Below, piece after piece: positions 6,505 through 12,138 of a DNA stretch of 12,138 bases. The notes below the pieces were generated by a model, which was given only the letters and a program-made list of their open reading frames with translations, was not told the origin of the DNA and did not search any database. Source of the DNA: Bdellovibrionales bacterium (GTDB lineage: Bacteria > Bdellovibrionota > Bdellovibrionia > Bdellovibrionales > UBA1609); assembly GCA_020435025.1 (NCBI GenBank), contig JAGRAG010000201.1, forward strand, positions 1-12,138. The letters run 5' to 3'. The translations under genes and the position numbers were made by a program. How positions within the stretch are numbered: position 1 is the stretch's first letter; the number at the start of each line of letters is the position of its first letter.

Positions 6505-8343
6505 ATGATCATTTTAGGAATTTCTTGTTACTATCATGACTCGGCAGCCGCTCTGCTCAAAGACGGAGAGATCGTCGCCGCGGTACAAGAAGAGCGATTG
6601 ACGCGTGTGAAGCATGATGCGGATTTTCCGAATGAGGCCATTGTTTTTTGTCTGAAAAAGGCCAAGGTCTCTTTAAAAGATGTGGATGCCATAGTTTACT
6701 ATGAAAAGCCATTTGTTAAATTTGAACGTATTTTGGAGACGTTCTTTTCGCAAGCTCCCCGTGGATTTTGGCAGTTTTTTCGATCTCTTCCGAGATGGTT
6801 AAAAGAAAAACTCTATCTAAAAAAACTGCTTGTCGATGAACTAAGAAATATTGATAAGACGGTTTCTCGTAGAATTTTATCTGATAAAATTCTCTTTAGC
6901 GAGCATCACCTTTCCCACGCGGCTTCAGCATATTATCCTTCGCCTTTTTCAAAAGCGGCCATAGTTACTCTAGATGGTGTGGGAGAGTGGGTGACCACAA
7001 GTTTGGCAGTGGGGAATGGCGAAAAGATTGATTTTTTAAAAGAGATCCATTTTCCGCACTCTTTAGGACTTCTTTACTCGGCCTTTACTTACTATTTAGG
7101 ATTTAAAGTCAATGGAGGAGAGTACAAGGTCATGGGTCTCGCCCCCTATGGTACACCAAGATATGTCGAACAGATCTATAAAGAGCTTCTGTACTTGGCT
7201 GAAGATGGGTCTTTTCAATTGAACTTGAAGCACTTTGATTACCTCACCGGAGCGACTATGATTCGTAAGAGTTTCGAGGAGATCTTTTCCCAACCGCGAA
7301 GGCTTCCCGAATCAGAGGTGTTAGAATTCCACATGGATATTGCGGCATCCATTCAGCAGGTCATTGAAGAAGTTATTTTAAAGATTTCCGCTGAAGTTCA
7401 TCGACAAACAGGCTTAGACCATCTCTGTTTGGCCGGCGGGGTTGCTTTAAATTGCGTCGCCAATGGCAAGTTATTAAAACAAGGCCTTTGGAAGAACATT
7501 TGGGTGCAACCAGCCGCCGGTGACGCAGGAGGTGCCCTGGGAGCGGCCTTGGCGGCGCACTTTCTTCATTTTAAAAACCAGCGAGCGGCTTCGTCAGCGG
7601 ATTCTATGCATGGGTCTTTATTAGGGCCTGAATACAGTGCCGCTGAGATAGAAACTTTTTTAAACGAACAGGGAATTCAATTTCGTACTTACGAAGAAAA
7701 CGATCTTCTGGTCGAAGTTGTTGAGAAGTTAATCGATCAAAATGTAGTTGGTTGGCATCAGGGAAAGATGGAATTTGGTCCTAGAGCCTTAGGAGCTAGA
7801 AGCATTTTGGCAGACCCTCGTGATCAACAAATGCAAAAGCGTCTTAATTTAAAGATTAAATACCGTGAGAGCTTTAGGCCCTTTGCCCCAGCAATCGCAA
7901 AAGAAGAAAGCGCACACTGGTTTGATATGGAAGGAGAGAGTCCTTACATGTTGATGGTTGCCGACGTTAAAAAAGAAAAACGCCACGCTCTTTCAGTTGA
8001 AGAACAAAATCTTAAAGGGTTTAAGGCGCTACAAGTGCCTCGCTCTGAGGTTCCAGCGATCACACATGTTGATTATTCGGCGCGCGTACAGACAGTGGAT
8101 GAACATAGTGAGCCCCTTTTTAGAAAGTTGCTTTTAAAGTTTCAGGAAACAACAGGCTGTCCACTTTTAGTAAATACCTCATTTAATGTTCGCGGAGAGC
8201 CCATCGTCTGTTCCCCTTATGACAGTCTCCGCTGTTTTATGAGTACCGAGATGGATGTGCTGGTTTTGGGGCCGCATCTTATTGAAAAAACAAAGCAAAC
8301 AGTTTCAAAAGAGCAATTCGAACGGGTCTTTCCGTTGGATTAA
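6505..8343 (+). CDS. O-carbamoyltransferase, NodU/CmcH/TobZ (SxtI-like) family
   Basis: A 612-residue enzyme of the family that makes carbamoyl-adenylate from carbamoyl phosphate and ATP and passes the carbamoyl group to a hydroxyl of an acceptor. The Kae1-like N-terminal domain shows YYHDSAA (9-15), HHLSHAAS (134-141) with the H-x3-H metal pair, LDGVGEW (156-162), NGGEYKVMGLAPYG (203-216), AGGVALNCVAN (310-320) and QPAAGDAGGALG (335-346). The C-terminal YrdC-like part shows GKMEFGPRALGARS (420-433), KYRESFRPFAPAI (452-464) and NTSFNVRGEPIVC (557-569). Length is normal and no key motif is missing. The frame stays open upstream to 6373, but those 44 codons overlap the DUF5989-like gene and lack family character. 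MIILGIS at 6505 is the usual family N-terminus. The acceptor is unknown; no sugar or antibiotic genes lie nearby. Confidence 0.93.
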   Translation: MIILGISCYYHDSAAALLKDGEIVAAVQEERLTRVKHDADFPNEAIVFCLKKAKVSLKDVDAIVYYEKPFVKFERILETFFSQAPRGFWQFFRSLPRWLKEKLYLKKLLVDELRNIDKTVSRRILSDKILFSEHHLSHAASAYYPSPFSKAAIVTLDGVGEWVTTSLAVGNGEKIDFLKEIHFPHSLGLLYSAFTYYLGFKVNGGEYKVMGLAPYGTPRYVEQIYKELLYLAEDGSFQLNLKHFDYLTGATMIRKSFEEIFSQPRRLPESEVLEFHMDIAASIQQVIEEVILKISAEVHRQTGLDHLCLAGGVALNCVANGKLLKQGLWKNIWVQPAAGDAGGALGAALAAHFLHFKNQRAASSADSMHGSLLGPEYSAAEIETFLNEQGIQFRTYEENDLLVEVVEKLIDQNVVGWHQGKMEFGPRALGARSILADPRDQQMQKRLNLKIKYRESFRPFAPAIAKEESAHWFDMEGESPYMLMVADVKKEKRHALSVEEQNLKGFKALQVPRSEVPAITHVDYSARVQTVDEHSEPLFRKLLLKFQETTGCPLLVNTSFNVRGEPIVCSPYDSLRCFMSTEMDVLVLGPHLIEKTKQTVSKEQFERVFPLD

Positions 8344-8381
8344 TTTCCTACTTTTTCATAAAATGATGGGACAAATACACA

Positions 8382-8400
8382 CAAAATGAGAATCATTTGC
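8382..8400 (+). promoter_or_regulatory. Fur box upstream of fur
   Basis: CAAAATGAGAATCATTTGC matches 14 of 19 positions of the classical Fur box GATAATGATAATCATTATC, including the central ATGA-AATCATT core. Its position 43 bases before fur suggests autoregulation, with uvrA in the same transcript also affected. The site lies upstream of the best -35 match, so repression might act on another promoter or by wrapping. Confidence 0.65.
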
Positions 8401-8408
8401 AATAAGGA

Positions 8409-8437
8409 TTGACCCTACATAAGTCCTTAGTTAGATT
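8409..8437 (+). promoter_or_regulatory. Candidate sigma-70 promoter for fur-uvrA
   Basis: TTGACC (8409-8414, 5 of 6 to consensus) is followed by a 17-base spacer and TAGATT (8432-8437, 4 of 6). The expected start of transcription, about 7 bases after the -10, falls at the A of the fur ATG (8444). This would give a leaderless mRNA and fits the lack of a visible ribosome-binding site. Confidence 0.4.
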
Positions 8438-8443
8438 CCTGTC

Positions 8444-8971
8444 ATGGCGTATCATAGTGAAGAATTGGTGAGAGGACAGAGTGGCGAGCAGCAACCAGAA
8501 GTGTTGTTGGATCGGAAAGGCTCTGATCTTGCACAGAAGAAACGGGTCATTCGCAAAATGGGTCTTAAGGTGACTCAGCAGCGACTGGCTATTTTAGATG
8601 TTTTAATTCGCGGCAAAGCCCATGTAACAGCTCAAGAAGTTTTTGACGAGGTCTCAAGCGCTCATCCTGAAATTGGTTTTGCAACAGTGTATCGTTTTCT
8701 TCGAAGTATGTCAGATCATCAACTGGTGAATGAGGTTCGAATGGGAGGGCTTCCAGCCCGTTACGAGCTTTCTACGCCACGCCATCATGACCATCTCACT
8801 TGCACCAAATGTGGTCGCATCGTTGAGTTTGAAAATCCGCAAATAGAATCGCTGCAGGTTGCTGTGGCCAGAGAAAATGGTTTCTATCTGACAGGACATG
8901 TTTTAGAACTATATGGTGTTTGTTCTTCATGTCAGGTAGTAGGTACTGGTGACTCTGAAACGAAAAAGTAA
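8444..8971 (+). CDS. fur: Fur-family metal-responsive repressor
   Basis: A 175-residue cytoplasmic DNA-binding protein. The winged-helix domain spans about residues 33-112, with the recognition region around IGFATVYRFLRSM (77-89). Metal-site residues visible are H60, the HHDH cluster (114-117), C120/C123 in CTKC, H152, and C160/C163 in GVCSSC (structural zinc). Such proteins repress iron-uptake genes when loaded with Fe(II). The HHDHLTC context and the Fur box upstream favour Fur over Zur or PerR, though sequence alone cannot fully exclude those. It has an N-terminal extension of about 30 mostly polar residues compared with short Fur proteins. No ribosome-binding site precedes ATG 8444, so either the mRNA is leaderless or a later start (for example GTG at residue 9 or 20) is used. 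Its 3' end overlaps uvrA by 23 bases. Confidence 0.9.
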   Translation: MAYHSEELVRGQSGEQQPEVLLDRKGSDLAQKKRVIRKMGLKVTQQRLAILDVLIRGKAHVTAQEVFDEVSSAHPEIGFATVYRFLRSMSDHQLVNEVRMGGLPARYELSTPRHHDHLTCTKCGRIVEFENPQIESLQVAVARENGFYLTGHVLELYGVCSSCQVVGTGDSETKK

Positions 8972-11615
8972 GTCAAAAAAATCGGCCTCAAAAAAATCCA
9001 CTTCCCTTCAGAGGAAGGAAGAGGGGATCTATGTTAAAGGGGCAAAGATTCACAATCTTAAAAACATTGATGTGAAAATTCCGCGAAATAAAATGACGGT
9101 TATTACCGGTTTAAGTGGTAGTGGTAAATCGTCTTTAGCATTTGATACGATTTATGCAGAGGGACAGCGTCGTTATATAGAGAGTTTATCAGCGTATGCG
9201 AGAAATTTTTTAGATCAACTCAAAAAACCTGAAGTGGATTCGATAGCTGGACTCAGTCCTTCCATTGCCATTGATCAAAAATCGATTAGCACCAATCCCA
9301 GATCGACTGTGGGAACGGTCACTGAGATTTATGATTTTTTACGCCTTTTGTTTGCTCGCATTGGAACACCCAATTGCCCGGTACATAAAGTTCCCGTATC
9401 GAGTCGTACTCCACAAGACATTGTTGACGAAGTGATGAACTTGCCGGAAGGGACCAAATTTTATGTGCTGGCTCCTGTGGCCATTAATAAAAAAGGGGAG
9501 TTTTTCGCTGAGTTTCAAAAATGGCTTAAAAAAGGTTTTACCCAAGCGCGCATTGATGGTCAGTGGATGGAGCTTGCGGATGCGGAGAAACTGGCAAAAC
9601 ATAAAGCTCACACCATTGACCTGATGGTGGATCGTTTGGTGATTCAAGAGAAGTTTCGATCGCGGTTGGCTGAGAGTCTTAACTTAGCTTTAAGTCTCAC
9701 CGATGGACTTGTGACGATAGAAGTGATGGATCAGCCGCAACAGATATATTCGATCCATCGCGCCTGCCCTCAATGTGGGTTTAGTTTTCCAGAAATGGAG
9801 CCGAGACTTTTTAGTTTTAATAACCCGAGAGGAGCCTGTCCCACATGCAACGGTATGGGCAGTCTTGATTTTGAAGAGATTGTTCGAGAGACCGGCTATG
9901 GAGACCAAGCCCAGACGACGACTCACTGGCGCTGGCGAGGGGAAAAGGTCGATACTAAAGGGGATGAGATGGATGAGGGGGTGGATGAGTACGCCTTAGA
10001 TACCTGTCCGGACTGTCATGGCGAGCGACTGCGAAAAGAGGCCCTAAATGTTTTTGTGGGTGATAAAACCATCACCGAAATGTCGAGAATGCCGGCAAGT
10101 GATCTTCTAAAATTGTTAAACGGTCTAAAGTTGCAGCGTCGTGAGCAGCTTATCGGAGAAAAGATCATTCAGCAAATCTGTGACCGACTGGAGTACATGG
10201 TGCGAGTGGGAACACCGTATCTCTCTTTGGAGAGGCCAACGCGCACTTTGTCGGGTGGTGAGGTGCAGAGAATTCGTTTGGCAACCCAGATGGGGTCTTC
10301 GTTGGTGGGGGTTCTTTACGTTCTTGATGAGCCGAGTATTGGCCTGCATCCGCGGGATCATCATCGGCTGTTGGGAATTTTGCAAGAGATACGCAATAGA
10401 GGAAATACGATTTTGCTCGTTGAACATGATGAGGAAACGATTCGTTCAGCAGACCACATTATAGATATAGGACCGCGAGCAGGACGCGAAGGTGGCGAAG
10501 TGATTGCCTGCGGGACTCCTGATGAAATCTCTAAACACCCTCAGAGTCTAACGGGTGGTTACCTTTCGGGACGCTTGACGGTGGGGCAGCCTGAAAAATT
10601 GCGAGAAGGTAATGGGCAGTGGATTGAATTAAAAGGTGCGACAGGCCACAATCTACAATCGGTTCATTTGAAACTGCCTTTGGGAAAATTTATCGGAGTG
10701 ACGGGAGTGTCGGGTAGTGGCAAAAGCACTCTTATTGGTGATACGTTATATCGTATTATTGCCAAAGAATTTTATGGATCGTCTCGAAAGCCAGCGCCGT
10801 ATGAATCCATCGCCGGACTCGATCAGATTGATAAGGTGATAGAAATCAATCAAAAACCGATCGGCCGCACTCCTCGCTCTATTCCGGCTACTTATGTGGG
10901 GGCTTACTCTCCCATTCGTGATCTTTTTGCGCAACTTCCAGAGGCTCGTTTGCGTGGCTATCGGCCAGGGCATTTTAGCTTTAATGTTAAGGGGGGGCGA
11001 TGTGAAACCTGCCAAGGGGCTGGATTGGTAAAGGTAGAGATGCACTTTTTAAGTGATGTCTATGTGACCTGCGAGACCTGTCATGGGGCTCGATTTACTG
11101 CTGAAACCCTAAACTTGAAGTTTAAAGATAAATCGATTGCCGATGTTTTAAATATGACCGTCGGAGAGGCAAAAGACTTTTTTAAAAACCACAGAACAAT
11201 TTTTAATAAATTAGATACGTTAGAAAAAGTCGGCCTTGATTACCTAACCCTGGGGCAGAGCTCGACCACATTAAGTGGCGGTGAAGCGCAGCGAGTGAAG
11301 TTGAGCAAAGAGCTCAGTAAACGAGGTACGGGAAAAACGCTTTACATACTAGATGAACCGACAACGGGCCTGCATTTTGATGATGTGAAAAAGCTCATTG
11401 AGTTGCTTCATGGTTTGGTCGATCAAGGGAATTCGGTATTAGTTATAGAACACAATTTGGATGTCTTAAAAAACTGCGACTATCTTGTGGAGTTAGGTCC
11501 TGAAGGAGGCAGTGAAGGAGGAGAGATTATCTTTCAGGGGCCAACGAGGGAACTTCTTAAACATAAATCGAGTCCGACAGCTCCTTATCTTCTTCCTTTA
11601 CTGCAACCAAGATAA
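8949..11615 (+). CDS. uvrA: Excinuclease ABC subunit A with shortened insertion domain
   Basis: An 888-residue DNA-damage sensor of nucleotide excision repair, acting as a dimer with UvrB. ATPase I has Walker A GLSGSGKS (54-61), signature LSGGE (434-438), Walker B LDEPS (459-463) and H493. ATPase II has GVSGSGKS (586-593), LSGGE (775-779), LDEPT (801-805) and H835. The UvrB-binding domain (about 140-270) is present, including the HTID-MVDRLV stretch (221-231). Zinc cysteines are C273/C276, C297/C300, C353/C356, C685/C688 and C708/C711. The stretch between C300 and C353 is only 52 residues, against roughly 110-120 in E. coli UvrA, which explains most of the shortfall from the usual 940. The reading frame is intact there. 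A Lys/Ser-rich N-terminal extension covers about 1-25. GTG start, with AGG 5 bases upstream inside fur, so translation is probably coupled. Confidence 0.97.
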   Translation: MTLKRKSKSKKSASKKSTSLQRKEEGIYVKGAKIHNLKNIDVKIPRNKMTVITGLSGSGKSSLAFDTIYAEGQRRYIESLSAYARNFLDQLKKPEVDSIAGLSPSIAIDQKSISTNPRSTVGTVTEIYDFLRLLFARIGTPNCPVHKVPVSSRTPQDIVDEVMNLPEGTKFYVLAPVAINKKGEFFAEFQKWLKKGFTQARIDGQWMELADAEKLAKHKAHTIDLMVDRLVIQEKFRSRLAESLNLALSLTDGLVTIEVMDQPQQIYSIHRACPQCGFSFPEMEPRLFSFNNPRGACPTCNGMGSLDFEEIVRETGYGDQAQTTTHWRWRGEKVDTKGDEMDEGVDEYALDTCPDCHGERLRKEALNVFVGDKTITEMSRMPASDLLKLLNGLKLQRREQLIGEKIIQQICDRLEYMVRVGTPYLSLERPTRTLSGGEVQRIRLATQMGSSLVGVLYVLDEPSIGLHPRDHHRLLGILQEIRNRGNTILLVEHDEETIRSADHIIDIGPRAGREGGEVIACGTPDEISKHPQSLTGGYLSGRLTVGQPEKLREGNGQWIELKGATGHNLQSVHLKLPLGKFIGVTGVSGSGKSTLIGDTLYRIIAKEFYGSSRKPAPYESIAGLDQIDKVIEINQKPIGRTPRSIPATYVGAYSPIRDLFAQLPEARLRGYRPGHFSFNVKGGRCETCQGAGLVKVEMHFLSDVYVTCETCHGARFTAETLNLKFKDKSIADVLNMTVGEAKDFFKNHRTIFNKLDTLEKVGLDYLTLGQSSTTLSGGEAQRVKLSKELSKRGTGKTLYILDEPTTGLHFDDVKKLIELLHGLVDQGNSVLVIEHNLDVLKNCDYLVELGPEGGSEGGEIIFQGPTRELLKHKSSPTAPYLLPLLQPR

Positions 11616-11626
11616 TTTTTTATCTT
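11609..11626 (+). terminator. AT-rich hairpin at the end of uvrA, possible weak terminator
   Basis: AAGATAA-TTTT-TTATCTT forms a 7-bp stem with a 4-base loop, overlapping the uvrA stop codon. It is AT-rich and not followed by a T run, so a role in intrinsic termination is doubtful. Confidence 0.25.
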
Positions 11627-11798
11627 TAACGATAGTCTGCTCGAAATCTAAAAAAGAAATACTTCGGTTCGATGTTAAGCTATAACCCAAGGCTCCACAT
11701 TGAAGTCATCGACTCACTAATTTTAAAAAAATTTTTGTGATTATATTTTTTCATGTAGCCTTCCAATTTTTTGCATATTATCGAGCTTTTTGAAACTT

Positions 11799-11817
11799 TT
11801 GGCCAAAAATCGGCCAA
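11799..11817 (-). terminator. GC-core hairpin directly after the ribbon-helix-helix gene
   Basis: TTGGCC and GGCCAA form a 6-bp perfect stem around a 7-base loop, ending one base before the stop codon of the minus-strand gene. The T run after it is poor (AAGTTTC on the minus strand), so termination is possible but not proven. The rest of the uvrA-to-RHH gap (11627-11798) is very AT-rich and holds no gene I can support. Confidence 0.3.
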
Positions 11818-12138
11818 TTACCCTGCCGAAGCTAATAAAACCTTTTCTAACTCATTCATTCTCTTCTTAACGGGTTTTTGGAGAATATCTTCGTTAATTT
11901 GTAAAATAAGTCCCTTCATTATTTCGGTTTTATTAAGAGACGTCTTTTCTCTCAGTTTCTCAAATTTTTCAAAAAGTGATTCATTTAATTTTAAAGAAAG
12001 TCTAAAGCCACTACCTTTTGCAAAATCAGACTCCGAAAACTTTTTAATATTTCTAATAAGCTGACGATCTTCATCTGCTATGGCAATGTAATAACGAATA
12101 AGAGAGTCTTTTAATAACTCTGGGTTGCCCACTTCAAA
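11818..12138 (-). CDS. Ribbon-helix-helix DNA-binding protein, 5' end uncertain at window edge
   Basis: The minus-strand frame is open from the right edge to TAA at 11820-11818. A GTG at 12132 would give 104 residues, but the frame continues upstream past the window, so the true start may lie outside. Residues numbered from that GTG: a beta strand GFRLSLKLN (42-50), a first helix ESLFEKFEKLREKT (51-64), the turn SLNKTEI, and a second helix to about 80. This is the Arc/MetJ-type ribbon-helix-helix pattern found in antitoxins, plasmid partition or relaxosome proteins and small repressors. The N-terminal part (about 1-40) is helical and charged, and I do not recognise it. The local GC of about 31% (hand count over 11821-12120) is far below uvrA, suggesting recent transfer or an accessory segment. 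The specific role is unknown. Confidence 0.6.
   Translation of the reverse strand, partial: FEVGNPELLKDSLIRYYIAIADEDRQLIRNIKKFSESDFAKGSGFRLSLKLNESLFEKFEKLREKTSLNKTEIMKGLILQINEDILQKPVKKRMNELEKVLLASAG

Noticed and set aside
9846..10007. Frameshift or internal deletion artefact in uvrA
   Set aside because: The frame stays open, the flanking cysteine motifs are intact and the intervening codons look normal, so a natural short insertion domain is the simpler reading from this sequence alone.
11771..12064. Plus-strand 97-codon frame antisense to the ribbon-helix-helix gene
   Set aside because: It mirrors the minus-strand gene, is rich in Phe/Ser/Ile typical of antisense AT-rich DNA, and has no recognisable domain or good ribosome-binding site.
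1..12138. CRISPR array, tRNA, rRNA or insertion sequence
   Set aside because: I saw no regularly spaced repeats, no tRNA-like cloverleaf sequence, no rRNA-like stretch and no transposase or terminal inverted repeats.

Overview
The window reads as chromosomal DNA of a Gram-negative bacterium. The gene content is mostly housekeeping and envelope functions, with moderate GC (by eye in the low to mid 40s per cent) and short intergenic gaps. It carries a Fur-type regulator with its own Fur box, FolE2, an LTA-synthase-like membrane phosphotransferase, several TTG and GTG starts, and an O-carbamoyltransferase with its two small partner genes. A Bdellovibrio-like or other former-deltaproteobacterial lineage would fit, but that is an impression from gene content and style, not something the sequence proves.

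Left part (1-4919, all minus strand): a tightly packed envelope and lipid gene set. In transcription order it holds a TVP38/TMEM64 (VTT) membrane protein, then after an 84-base gap a secreted DUF547 protein, a 686-residue membrane-anchored sulfatase-fold phosphotransferase of the LtaS/OpgB type (TTG start, 6 bases after its neighbour), an MscS-type mechanosensitive channel, and a PAP2-type lipid phosphatase that starts with TTG right after the mscS stop and runs off the left edge. The last four look like one operon. An enzyme that moves a phospholipid head group, a lipid phosphatase and an osmotic channel together suggest periplasmic glycan or lipid head-group metabolism linked to osmotic balance. 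This is inference.

Middle part (4920-8343): a divergent intergenic region, then on the plus strand folE2 (zinc-independent GTP cyclohydrolase I), followed by a three-gene module. The module is a short SxtJ-like membrane protein (75 aa), a 49-aa DUF5989/SxtK-like single-pass protein that overlaps a false upstream extension of the next reading frame, and a 612-aa NodU/CmcH/TobZ-type O-carbamoyltransferase. The acceptor molecule of this module is unknown, which makes it the best candidate here for undescribed biology.

Right part (8344-11615, plus strand): a Fur box, a possible promoter that would give a leaderless transcript, fur, and uvrA overlapping fur by 23 bases. This UvrA keeps both ATPase cassettes, the UvrB-binding domain and the zinc-finger cysteines, but its insertion domain is reduced from roughly 110-120 residues to about 52. 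Iron-responsive control of the uvrA transcript is a plausible consequence of the layout.

Right edge (11616-12138): an AT-rich stretch (about 31% GC by hand count over 11821-12120) with a minus-strand ribbon-helix-helix DNA-binding protein, cut by the window end. Its base composition differs clearly from uvrA and may mark the start of an accessory segment. No rRNA, tRNA, CRISPR array or insertion sequence was seen.
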